From Bacillales bacterium (lineage in GTDB: Bacteria; Bacillota; Bacilli; Bacillales; DASSOY01), in the NCBI GenBank assembly GCA_035700025.1, contig DASSOY010000044.1, positions 1-37,771 of the forward strand: a stretch of DNA of 37,771 nt, in the 5' to 3' direction. The translations under genes and the position numbers were made by a program. This document shows positions 7,815 through 14,436 of this stretch, one piece after another. The notes beneath the pieces are model-generated. The model was given only the letters and a program-made list of their open reading frames with translations. It ran no database searches and was not told where the DNA came from. How positions within the stretch are numbered: the first letter of the stretch is position 1; each line of letters starts with the position of its first letter.

Positions 7815-7853
7815 GGTAAATCTTTCAGTCCTGATTTACCAAAATGATAAAAT
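7815..7853 (+). promoter_or_regulatory. palindromic operator overlapping a promoter between two Xre genes
   Basis: Perfect 8-nt arms GGTAAATC (7815-7822) and GATTTACC (7833-7840) are separated by 10 nt. A -10-like TAAAAT follows at 7848-7853, so a bound protein would cover the promoter of the plus-strand Xre gene. The likely binders are the two flanking HTH proteins. Confidence 0.6.
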
Positions 7854-7893
7854 ATAGGACACTCGCACACGGTAGAAAAAAGGTGGTGTGGCC

Positions 7894-8268
7894 ATGGAAA
7901 ACATACTCGGTTCAAGAATCAAACGACTGCGCGAGAACCGCGGACTTTCGCAAAAGCAATTGGCAGCGGAGCTTGAAATTTCCAACGTGCAACTTTCCCG
8001 GTACGAATCGGGAAACCGAAAACCGGATCCGGATACAATCGCGAGTTTCGCCAATTACTTCGACGTCTCCGCGGACTATTTGCTCGGCATCGCTTCAAGC
8101 GTAAGCGACCCGCAGGCAGAATATGTTTCCGAACAAGAACAGCTGCTTTTGCAAACCCTAAAGCGCCATCCGCAACTGGAACATGTCCTCTATCAGTTGC
8201 TTCAATCACCGGACAAGAAAAGAAACCGATTTATCGAATTATGGAGGCTGTTTAACGAACAGAACTAA
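7894..8268 (+). CDS. Xre-family transcriptional regulator
   Basis: The 124-residue protein has an N-terminal HTH domain (about 5-63). The signature is I-K-R-L-R-E-N-R-G-L-S-Q-K-Q-L-A, then S-N-V-Q-L-S-R-Y-E-S-G-N-R-K-P-D and F-D-V-S-A-D-Y-L-L-G. The C-terminal half (about 70-124) is a short helical tail that probably dimerises. This is the layout of SinR-like and phage-type repressors. The ATG at 7894 is seven bases after AAGGTGG; the GTG two codons upstream is too close. The palindrome just upstream is the natural candidate operator for autoregulation. Confidence 0.85.
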   Translation: MENILGSRIKRLRENRGLSQKQLAAELEISNVQLSRYESGNRKPDPDTIASFANYFDVSADYLLGIASSVSDPQAEYVSEQEQLLLQTLKRHPQLEHVLYQLLQSPDKKRNRFIELWRLFNEQN

Positions 8269-8334
8269 GCATGCGATTCGTCCAGAAACACGGGCGGGCG
8301 GGCGTTTTTTTACATAACCATTGCCTCAATTCCG

Positions 8335-8362
8335 TTGCAGGACGATTTCGGTATGATACAAT
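8335..8362 (+). promoter_or_regulatory. SigA-type promoter of hit
   Basis: TTGCAG (8335-8340), a 16-nt spacer and TACAAT (8357-8362) form a good vegetative promoter about 50 bases before the hit start. Confidence 0.6.
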
Positions 8363-8415
8363 AAGGAACAATAATACGAATCGGCAACATGAAAAGAAAG
8401 GGTGAAACGGATACG

Positions 8416-8841
8416 ATGGCGCATGATCCAACCTGCATTTTTTGCAAAATCGTCGATGGTCAACTGCCTTCGTCAAAGGTGTATGAGGATGAGCATGTGT
8501 ACGCCTTTCTTGATCTTGGACAAGTGACGAAAGGACATACACTCGTCATTCCGAAAGTGCACGAGAAAAATGTTTACGAGCTCAGCGACGACGTCGCGGC
8601 AAAGTTGTTTTCCGCCGTGCCGAAGATCGCACGGGCGATCAAAAAGCAATTTGCCCCGATTGGCATGAACTTGTTGAACAACAATGAAGAACCGGCGATG
8701 CAAACGGTCTTCCATTACCACATCCATCTCATCCCGCGTTATGGGGAAAGCGACGGATTCGGGATTCGCTGGAACACGAACGAAACGGACGGCGACACGA
8801 TGAAAACGATTGCCGATACGATTGCAGCCGGAATCGAATAA
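8416..8841 (+). CDS. hit: HIT family protein (histidine-triad nucleotide hydrolase)
   Basis: The 141-residue protein has the histidine triad F-H-Y-H-I-H-L-I-P-R-Y near residue 100, with the catalytic middle His, and a C-x-x-C pair (C-I-F-C-K-I) near the N-terminus that binds zinc in many relatives. Proteins of this group hydrolyse small nucleotide conjugates in the cytoplasm. I chose the ATG at 8416 (MAHDPTC) because GAAAGGGTG lies upstream; an earlier in-frame ATG has no such site. The equivalent B. subtilis gene is hit (yhaE), also near trpP and prsA. A terminator follows at once. Confidence 0.92.
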   Translation: MAHDPTCIFCKIVDGQLPSSKVYEDEHVYAFLDLGQVTKGHTLVIPKVHEKNVYELSDDVAAKLFSAVPKIARAIKKQFAPIGMNLLNNNEEPAMQTVFHYHIHLIPRYGESDGFGIRWNTNETDGDTMKTIADTIAAGIE

Positions 8842-8851
8842 TCTTTGTTTG

Positions 8852-8892
8852 AACAACAGACCAAACCGATGCGTTCTGGTCTGTTGTTTTTG
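8852..8892 (+). terminator. Rho-independent terminator between hit and the methyltransferase gene
   Basis: A perfect 12-bp stem (AACAACAGACCA / TGGTCTGTTGTT, 13-nt loop) is followed by TTTGTC. It ends only a few bases before the next ribosome binding site, so the downstream gene has no room for its own promoter after it. Confidence 0.8.
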
Positions 8893-8907
8893 TCAGGAGG
8901 GAAACAA

Positions 8908-9681
8908 ATGGACGAGAAACAAAATGTTCAAAAGCAGTTCGGACGCAATGCGGACGCTTATGTAACGAGTACGATTCATGCAAAAGGCAAGGATTTGCAA
9001 CAGTTGTTGGCGCTGGCGGAACTGACAGGCAACGAAAACGCATTGGATGCAGCCACCGGTACGGGACATACAGCTAATGCTTTCGCCCCTTACGTATCGC
9101 GGATGACAGCATTTGACCTGACTCCGGAAATGTTGGCGGCCGCCAAAAAATTCATTAACGGCAACGGACATGCCAACGTCTCTTTCGTCCAGGGTGATGC
9201 CGAACATATGCCGTTTGCGGACGACGAATTTGACATTGTGACGTGCCGAATCGCCCCCCATCACTTCCCGAACGTGGAAAGATTTCTTAGCGAGGTTTCC
9301 CGCGTATTGAAAAAGAACGGGCAATTCCTGCTCGACGACAATACGGCACCCGAAGATGACGAAATCGATCAGTTTTACAATACCATCGAAAAGAAAAGAG
9401 ACGGCAGCCATCATCGCGCTTGGAAAAAAAGCGAGTGGATCGGCATGTTGGAGAGGCACGGGTTTGAAATCGACGAAGCCCGTCGATACACAAAAACATT
9501 CGCGTTTGACGATTGGTGCGGCCGTATGCAATTGCCAGGAGCCGAAAAAGAGGCCTTGAACGACTTTATCTTGCACGCCCCCGAGAACATAAGGAAAAAG
9601 CTGCGCGTAAAAATAAAAGAATCGCAAGTGGTGTCTTTCTTGGCGGAATCATGGCTGGTCAAAGCGATTCGACGGTTTTAA
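8908..9681 (+). CDS. class I SAM-dependent methyltransferase
   Basis: The 257-residue protein has motif I A-L-D-A-A-T-G-T-G-H-T (about residues 48-58), an acidic residue at the end of the second strand (A-F-D-L-T-P-E-M-L), Q-G-D-A-E-H-M-P-F and I-V-T-C-R-I-A-P-H-H-F. This is the UbiE/MenG-like small-molecule methyltransferase pattern. The substrate cannot be told. The ATG at 8908 follows CAGGAGG at seven bases. The gene comes directly after the hit terminator, so expression may depend on read-through. It is followed by a repeat-rich gap. Confidence 0.85.
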   Translation: MDEKQNVQKQFGRNADAYVTSTIHAKGKDLQQLLALAELTGNENALDAATGTGHTANAFAPYVSRMTAFDLTPEMLAAAKKFINGNGHANVSFVQGDAEHMPFADDEFDIVTCRIAPHHFPNVERFLSEVSRVLKKNGQFLLDDNTAPEDDEIDQFYNTIEKKRDGSHHRAWKKSEWIGMLERHGFEIDEARRYTKTFAFDDWCGRMQLPGAEKEALNDFILHAPENIRKKLRVKIKESQVVSFLAESWLVKAIRRF

Positions 9682-9807
9682 CGTTATCGGTCTGAATTGA
9701 GCACGGACGAAGCCCGACGCGATGCAGCATGCGTGAAAAAATTTTATTCAGAAGGGTTCCCTTCGAGGGGCTATCAACATGAGATCCGGTCTATCGACAC
9801 CCCTCAT

Positions 9808-9995
9808 TCTAACGAACATGAACGATCCTCAGCGGCGAAAAATGAGCATCCAACAACTGTAACGAACATGAGAGACTCTTAGACACTCCAAACCGATCCA
9901 AATGACGGCGAAGAGGGTGCTAAGCGCCAAAAAGGTTCGTTAGAACAAAAATCAGTGTAAAAAAGCGGTGCTAAGGTGATCCAATGTTCGTTAGA
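9808..9995. repeat. array of four related about 29-nt repeats in two 50-51-nt pairs
   Basis: The 343-base gap between the convergent methyltransferase and GYGSN genes has no gene. It holds four copies of the pattern AACGAAC-N11-TTAGCACC: two on the plus strand (9808-9836 and 9858-9886, period 50) and two on the minus strand (9916-9944 and 9967-9995, period 51). The 11-nt distance is exact in all four. The left box is identical in all; the right box varies in the plus copies (TCAGCGGC, TTAGACAC) and is TTAGCACC in both minus copies. The linkers also resemble each other in the minus pair. This looks like a dispersed intergenic repeat family. Confidence 0.75.
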
Positions 9996-10024
9996 ACAAA
10001 GTTGTCCCAAAGGAGTCGACTTCT

Positions 10025-10909
10025 TTAAAAGGTTCGCTCCATCTCCCCGATGCTGCGAAACACGTCGCAAGGGAGAAAGTCTTCGTGTTCGAAACCGTCC
10101 TTAAACGCCTGCAAGCTTTGTTCCACTTTAAGATGAAACGCATAATCCCACCGCAGCAAATGAAAAAAGTGCTCACGAGCGCCAGTAAATCCTGTGCTTT
10201 GTTTCAGCCAGTCTAACATATCCGCTTCCCAAGCCTCGCGAAGCGTTGACTGCCCCGGAATATCTTTAAAACGCACCCAGCCGCCGTCGACCCTAAGCGC
10301 GTGCGGATAATAGTAGCCGTAAACATGCGCAAACCTTTCTCCCGTACGAAGAACGCATTTGCCGCCGTCGTGCTCTCTTAAGGCCATGCCTCCTTCAGTA
10401 CTTGTCATATGGTCGAATTGGCTGCGATCCAGCAACGTCAACCAAACTTCCGTTTCCGCCCCTTTCACAGGAGCAATCACCGCGGGAAGCGAGCCGTATG
10501 GGGCAAGGAATGGGCCGAAGACGATGTCGGAATCTTTCATCGTCGCCCGGCAGCAGACGATCGGTCCCTGATCATCGCCGGACATGCCGAACTTGTAAGC
10601 GAGCTGTGCTAGGCATACGTTCGACCCGTAGCCAAGTACCGGTACGCGTTCTTCAACAGGGGCGGCTTGACAGGCGTCCAAAAAAGCCCGGACGGTCGTT
10701 GTTTCCGGACTTGAAAACGCGAGCGTCCCCGATAATTCCCCGCTTCGCGAAACATGAACTTTACCGTCTTCGACAGCTGTACCGTCGATTTCTTCAATAC
10801 GATGTGCTTGTCCCTCGAAAAAAATGAATGAGGATGACGGACGCGGACCGGGATAAATGTCGGGGTGATCATACGGACTTAAATGAACCGGTTTGTATTG
10901 TTTATACAT
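10025..10909 (-). CDS. uncharacterised protein with a GYGSN motif (gamma-glutamylcyclotransferase-like fold suspected)
   Basis: The 294-residue protein begins MYKQYKPVHLSPYDHPDIYP and has no signal peptide or membrane segment. Near residue 92 it has V-P-V-L-G-Y-G-S-N, which resembles the Y-G-S-N-L loop that opens the gamma-glutamylcyclotransferase/AIG2 fold. Further on are F-A-H-V-Y-G-Y-Y-Y-P-H-A-L-R, C-V-L-R-T-G-E-R and a helical C-terminus. The motif lies deeper in the chain than usual, after a domain of about 90 residues. The start follows TTGGAGG at five bases. I do not recognise the family with confidence and give no reaction. Confidence 0.55.
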   Translation of the reverse strand: MYKQYKPVHLSPYDHPDIYPGPRPSSSFIFFEGQAHRIEEIDGTAVEDGKVHVSRSGELSGTLAFSSPETTTVRAFLDACQAAPVEERVPVLGYGSNVCLAQLAYKFGMSGDDQGPIVCCRATMKDSDIVFGPFLAPYGSLPAVIAPVKGAETEVWLTLLDRSQFDHMTSTEGGMALREHDGGKCVLRTGERFAHVYGYYYPHALRVDGGWVRFKDIPGQSTLREAWEADMLDWLKQSTGFTGAREHFFHLLRWDYAFHLKVEQSLQAFKDGFEHEDFLPCDVFRSIGEMERTF

Positions 10910-10946
10910 GAATCCTCCAATCCATCTATGCAGATGTGAGAAAATT

Positions 10947-10955
10947 TGCTATCAT
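10947..10955 (+). promoter_or_regulatory. extended -10 promoter of trpP
   Basis: TGCTATCAT is an extended -10 element; no good -35 is seen. Transcription from about 10962 would give a leader of about 75 nt with the hairpin and triplet array described next. Confidence 0.4.
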
Positions 10956-10975
10956 TAGTTTAACTCTGATTCTTG

Positions 10976-11061
10976 CGGCAGGCAACGAGTGCACTGCCGG
11001 GGATGAGACTAGAATGAGCTGAGGAGAGATGTATCAATGAAAAGTTTTCCTTTAGTATTAG
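10976..11061 (+). promoter_or_regulatory. trpP leader with TRAP-type triplet array over the ribosome binding site
   Basis: A small hairpin (CGGCAG / CTGCCG, 10976-10999) is followed by GAG or TAG triplets at 11005, 11010, 11016, 11021 and 11026, each separated by 2-3 nt. More triplets follow in the start of the gene (AAG 11042, TAG 11053, TAG 11059). The array covers the Shine-Dalgarno (GAGGAGAG). This is the pattern bound by the tryptophan-activated RNA-binding protein TRAP, which blocks trpP translation in B. subtilis. Its use here is inferred. Confidence 0.7.
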
Positions 11062-11558
11062 CTGGATTGTTGCTTGCCGTCGGTGCCGTACTCAATCTCG
11101 TCATGCCGGACTTCTTTTTCGGCATGTCGCCCGACATGCTGCTGACCTTCATGTTCCTGGCCATCTTGTTGTTTCCGAGCGGAAAGAACGTACTCGTTTT
11201 CGGTATCGCCACCGGAATCTTGGCGGCCGTGACGACTACGTTTCCCGCAGGTCAACTGCCGAATTTGTTTGAACGGCCGATCACCGCATTTTGCTTTTTC
11301 GGCTTATTTTTATTATTCGGAAGAAGCCAGTCGGTCCTAAGCGCGGGTATATTGACCGCCCTAGGTACATTTGTCAGCGGCGCGATTTTCCTGTCACTCG
11401 CACTCGCGATTGCGGGACTTCCGGGGACTGCCACGTTCTCTTCGTTGTTTCTGATTGTCGTCGTACCGACTGCGGCCATCAATACGATCTTGATGGTGAT
11501 CATCCATCCGATCGCGCGATCGTTCAAGAACCGAAGCAAATACAGCACGGCCCCATAA
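11037..11558 (+). CDS. trpP: tryptophan transporter TrpP
   Basis: The 173-residue protein has about five hydrophobic segments and matches TrpP (YhaG) in length and in landmark stretches: M-S-P-D-M-L-L-T-F-M-F-L, I-L-L-F-P-S-G-K-N-V-L-V-F-G-I-A-T-G and T-F-P-A-G-Q-L-P-N. It is thought to import tryptophan across the membrane. The ATG at 11037 follows GAGGAGAG. The leader holds a TRAP-type triplet array that would repress translation when tryptophan is plentiful. Position near hit and the YtxH gene agrees with the B. subtilis order. A terminator shared with the convergent gene follows. Confidence 0.9.
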   Translation: MKSFPLVLAGLLLAVGAVLNLVMPDFFFGMSPDMLLTFMFLAILLFPSGKNVLVFGIATGILAAVTTTFPAGQLPNLFERPITAFCFFGLFLLFGRSQSVLSAGILTALGTFVSGAIFLSLALAIAGLPGTATFSSLFLIVVVPTAAINTILMVIIHPIARSFKNRSKYSTAP

Positions 11559-11563
11559 AGAAA

Positions 11564-11599
11564 CGAAGCCGGGAATCGCCCCGGCTTCGCCGTCGTTTT
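11564..11599. terminator. terminator after trpP
   Basis: A perfect 10-bp stem CGAAGCCGGG / CCCGGCTTCG (11564-11589) with a 6-nt loop lies between trpP and the convergent small membrane gene; TTTT comes at 11596-11599. Confidence 0.65.
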
Positions 11600-11780
11600 A
11601 AAGCATGGCCAGAAAACTTAAGATCAATATGAAGACACCGAGTGCGGCCACGGCAAGAATCATCCGCTGCTTCAAGACGACTTTTTTATTTTTGAACGAA
11701 AACGTCCGAAGTTTTGCCATTTGCAAAAAGGCGCCGACCAACAAGATCAAGCCGATAAAAAAAACCCATCCGCTGCCCAC
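11598..11780 (-). CDS. small two-helix membrane protein
   Basis: I read a 60-residue protein from the GTG at 11780, seven bases after AGGGAGGG, in place of a longer frame without such a site. It has a hydrophobic helix at about 5-20 (W-V-F-F-I-G-L-I-L-L-V-G-A-F-L), a basic loop (F-S-F-K-N-K-K-V-V-L-K-Q-R) and a second helix at about 39-58 ending F-L-A-M-L. No family is recognised. It is convergent with trpP and divergent from the YtxH gene. Confidence 0.6.
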   Translation of the reverse strand: MGSGWVFFIGLILLVGAFLQMAKLRTFSFKNKKVVLKQRMILAVAALGVFILILSFLAML

Positions 11781-11882
11781 AATCGTTCCCTCCCTGCTTG
11801 ATTTTATGTTCCAATATGGGAAAATAGAATCAACCGTGTAGAAAACTTGGCTCACACTAGGCAATAGCGTTAACGGCCTCAG

Positions 11883-11911
11883 TTGACTCATGCAGACCAT
11901 CGACTTATACG
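11883..11911 (+). promoter_or_regulatory. SigA-type promoter of the YtxH gene
   Basis: TTGACT, a 17-nt spacer and TATACG lie about 48 bases before the ATG. Confidence 0.6.
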
Positions 11912-11958
11912 AACGAAGAACGCGGGGAACGCTAGATTATCGAAAAGGCGGTGAAATA

Positions 11959-12327
11959 ATGATCAAAACTCGTTCATTTTTGTCTGGGTTTTTGTTCGGC
12001 GGTTTTCTCGCCGGATCGGCCGTGCTGCTTTCGACGCCGAAATCGGGAAAAGAGATCCGTGAACAGACGAGACATGGCGTGTCTCAGGCAAGAAACACAT
12101 GGCATGAATTATCAGCGGAAACAGTCACTTTAAAAAATGATTTGTTGACCGCGGCTCGAAATTCGCTTCCTGCCATAAAAGAGGGGACGAAGGAAATCAA
12201 ACAGTCGATCGCCAATTGGCGAAAAGACACAGAGTCCGACCTTGAGCGGCTGCAAAAACGGATTCGCGAACTGAATGAACAAATGGATCAACTGGAGTCC
12301 ACCGTAAAAAAAGATCCTTCTTCCTAA
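11959..12327 (+). CDS. yhaH: YtxH family protein (YhaH-like)
   Basis: The 122-residue protein begins MIKTRSFLSGFLFGGFLAGS, a Gly-rich single membrane helix, followed by L-L-S-T-P-K-S-G-K-E-I-R-E-Q, the YtxH family hallmark. The rest (about 40-122) is charged and likely a coiled coil (L-E-R-L-Q-K-R-I-R-E-L-N-E-Q-M). These are stress-linked membrane-anchored proteins of unknown action. The ATG follows AAAGGCGGTG. In B. subtilis yhaH lies beside trpP, as here. What follows in that species (the hpr/scoC area) is replaced here by opuA. Confidence 0.8.
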   Translation: MIKTRSFLSGFLFGGFLAGSAVLLSTPKSGKEIREQTRHGVSQARNTWHELSAETVTLKNDLLTAARNSLPAIKEGTKEIKQSIANWRKDTESDLERLQKRIRELNEQMDQLESTVKKDPSS

Positions 12328-12371
12328 TGGATCGCGCCAATCATGAAGACAGTGAAAATAATAAAAGTATC

Positions 12372-12424
12372 CTAAGCGGCTTTAGCTCAAGACTTCATTG
12401 GGCTAAGGCCGTTTAGTCGCTTTT
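12372..12424 (+). terminator. imperfect terminator after the YtxH gene
   Basis: A 9-bp outer stem (CTAAGCGGC / GCCGTTTAG, one G-U) and a 5-bp inner stem (AGCTC / GGGCT) at 12372-12416 are followed by TCGCTTTT. Confidence 0.5.
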
Positions 12425-12428
12425 ACAT

Positions 12429-12485
12429 AAAAAAACTCCCCTTCAGCAGCCAGATTTTTTATTTCTCATCTGTCTGCTTAAAGGG
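12429..12485 (-). terminator. Rho-independent terminator of the opuA operon
   Basis: A long stem with few mismatches (CCCTTCAGCAGCCAGA with TCTGTCTGCTTAAAGGG, 12438-12485) is followed on the minus strand by seven T residues. It lies about 45 bases after the opuAC stop codon. Confidence 0.85.
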
Positions 12486-12527
12486 AAGCCTGTCAAAGCA
12501 AATAAAGAAGATTGGTTTTCAAAGGGC

Positions 12528-13505
12528 TTAGGATCCCATTTCGACCCCTTTGAGCCATTCTTTTTTCAAATCCGGGTGTTTTTCGATAAACTCTTGAGCT
12601 GCTTTATCGGGATCGACACCTTTTTGTAATTTCAACATAACGGTTTCGTCTTGTTTCTTTGTCCAGTGGAATTGGCTTAAAATTTTATAAGCTGCGGGGG
12701 CATCCTCCTTGAGACCTTTCCGCGCAACCGCGTAAATGTCATCTGGATCTCCATATTTGTTCTTCGGGTCTTTCAACAGTTTCAAATCCCATTTCACAAA
12801 TGCCCAGTGTGGATACCAAAGCGTCACTACGATCGGTTCTTTATTTTGCTCTGCTTTCTTCAAAGCGGCAATCATCGCAGGGCCGGAACTCGTTATAACT
12901 TCCCATTTCTTATCCATGCCATAGGCAGGCAATACATCGTTTATGGTCACTTTCATTTCACCGGCGCCGGCACTGATTCCCGTAATTTTCCAATTCAACT
13001 TATCCCCGATGTTATTCTTGTTGTTCGCAAGATCTTCAATGGAATTGATGTCTTTCATATAAGCAGGAACCGTTAAACCTAGAGGAACCTTGTTCATTAA
13101 AACGCCCATTTTAACAAGATCGTCTTTATATTTCTTCCAGTAGCTGGCGTGAGTATGCGGCAGCCAAACAGCAAGGGATGCATCGGCTGAACCTTTGGCA
13201 AGCCCGGCAAACATCGTACCTACGCCCACTTGTTTGATTTTAACATTGTACCCTACTTCTTCAAGAACTTGCTTTGCCACATACATGCTTGCTGTAGCCG
13301 ATTGATAATTGTCCCCTAACAGAGTGATCGTTTTCTGTCCGAGATGAGCAGCCTTGGAAGAACTGCTTGCTTCACTTCCACTATTATTATTACTGTCACT
13401 GTTAGGTCTGCTGTCGCTCCTTGTAGTGCCGCATGCCGCCAATGCAAAAGACAACATGAGAAGAAGGGCTAAACCGGTAAAACTCATTTTTTTAAACATA
13501 TTCAA
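12528..13505 (-). CDS. opuAC: glycine betaine ABC transporter substrate-binding lipoprotein
   Basis: The 325-residue protein has a lipoprotein signal ending L-A-A-C (Cys about 25), a Ser/Asn-rich tether (about 28-50) and a type II binding-protein fold similar to OpuAC/ProX. Landmarks are I-T-L-L-G-D-N-Y-Q-S-A, A-V-W-L-P-H-T-H-A-S-Y-W and V-V-T-L-W-Y-P-H-W-A-F; the Trp-rich stretches are typical of the aromatic betaine pocket. It feeds the OpuAA/OpuAB importer used in osmoprotection. The start may be the TTG at 13505 (five bases after AGGGAGG) or the ATG at 13499. It is the last gene of the operon, and a hairpin separates it from opuAB. Confidence 0.9.
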   Translation of the reverse strand: MNMFKKMSFTGLALLLMLSFALAACGTTRSDSRPNSDSNNNSGSEASSSSKAAHLGQKTITLLGDNYQSATASMYVAKQVLEEVGYNVKIKQVGVGTMFAGLAKGSADASLAVWLPHTHASYWKKYKDDLVKMGVLMNKVPLGLTVPAYMKDINSIEDLANNKNNIGDKLNWKITGISAGAGEMKVTINDVLPAYGMDKKWEVITSSGPAMIAALKKAEQNKEPIVVTLWYPHWAFVKWDLKLLKDPKNKYGDPDDIYAVARKGLKEDAPAAYKILSQFHWTKKQDETVMLKLQKGVDPDKAAQEFIEKHPDLKKEWLKGVEMGS

Positions 13506-13527
13506 AAAATCCTCCCTGTTGATTTTT

Positions 13528-13564
13528 TCAGGGGACTCCGATTCGAAAATCGGCCGCCTCCTGA
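13528..13564 (-). promoter_or_regulatory. opuAB-opuAC intercistronic hairpin
   Basis: An inner perfect stem CCGATT / AATCGG with a TTCG loop (in the minus transcript) sits inside outer arms TCAGG / CCTGA. No T-run follows, so it is not a terminator. A hairpin here could protect the opuAC message and raise the yield of binding protein over permease; that role is inferred. Confidence 0.45.
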
Positions 13565-13596
13565 GATTGATCTCCAGTTTGTCAAATTAAGAAAAT

Positions 13597-14436
13597 CTAT
13601 GATTTCTTCTTCTTAATTCCTTGTGAAATTCGGTCAAGAACCATCGCGATGATCACTAGCGACAATCCTCCTTCAAAACCTTTACCCACATCCACTTGTG
13701 TAACCGCCTGATAGACAATGGTTCCAAGACCTGGCGCCCCAACGAGTGAGGCAATTACGACCATTGACAGAGAAAGCATGATGCTTTGATTGATCCCTGC
13801 CATAAGGGTGGGAATCGCAAGTGGGATTTGTACTTTCAGCAGTCTTTGACTTGTCGTTGAACCAAACGCATTGGCAGCTTCGACTAAATCATCGGGTACT
13901 TGGCGAATACCAAGATTGGTTAATCTGACGGTAGGCGGCATTGCAAAGATGACCGTTGCAATAATGCCGGGTGCCATACCGAGACCGAGGAAAATGACCG
14001 CCGGGATTAAATAAACAAACGCCGGCATGGTCTGCATAAAGTCGAGAATAGGAGTAATCACCGATTGGACAGAACTCTTTTGCGACATCCAAATGCCGAT
14101 GGGAATGCCGATAATGATCGCAATAACAACGGATACGATCACTTCCGAAAGCGTGCTGGACAGCTGCGGCCAATAGCCAAGGTTGTTAACCAAGCCAAGA
14201 CCGATCAATGAAAACAGTCCAACTTTCCAATTGGCTACCCACCATGCAATCAATGCAATAATAATGATCCACAAGAATGGTGTCCCATACAAAAACAATG
14301 TGACAAGCCAACCTGACATCGATTCAAGAACATTTTGGACCCCGTCAAAAAACCATTGAAAATGGTCCAATAAGAAACGAACAAGCTGGTCGACCCATAT
14401 CCCTAAAGGTAGTTTCGGAAATAAATAATTCGGCAT
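13597..14436 (-). CDS. opuAB: glycine betaine ABC transporter permease
   Basis: The 279-residue protein has about six or seven hydrophobic helices and the permease loop with G-I-R-Q-V-P-D-D-L-V-E-A-A-N-A-F-G-S, the site that docks to the ATPase. It matches OpuAB/ProW. It spans the membrane and passes betaine to the cytoplasm. Its ATG shares one base with the opuAA stop codon (TAATG), so translation is coupled. The C-terminus is basic (K-K-K-K-S). Confidence 0.92.
   Translation of the reverse strand: MPNYLFPKLPLGIWVDQLVRFLLDHFQWFFDGVQNVLESMSGWLVTLFLYGTPFLWIIIIALIAWWVANWKVGLFSLIGLGLVNNLGYWPQLSSTLSEVIVSVVIAIIIGIPIGIWMSQKSSVQSVITPILDFMQTMPAFVYLIPAVIFLGLGMAPGIIATVIFAMPPTVRLTNLGIRQVPDDLVEAANAFGSTTSQRLLKVQIPLAIPTLMAGINQSIMLSLSMVVIASLVGAPGLGTIVYQAVTQVDVGKGFEGGLSLVIIAMVLDRISQGIKKKKS

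Noticed and set aside
8250..8272. A fifth copy of the AACGAAC repeat at the end of the plus-strand Xre gene
   Set aside because: Only the left box and a poor TAAGC are present with a spacing of five, not eleven; it lies in coding sequence.
8281..8312. GGGCGGGCGGGCG followed by TTTTTTT after the Xre gene as a terminator
   Set aside because: The G-rich tract has no complementary arm close by, so no stem forms.
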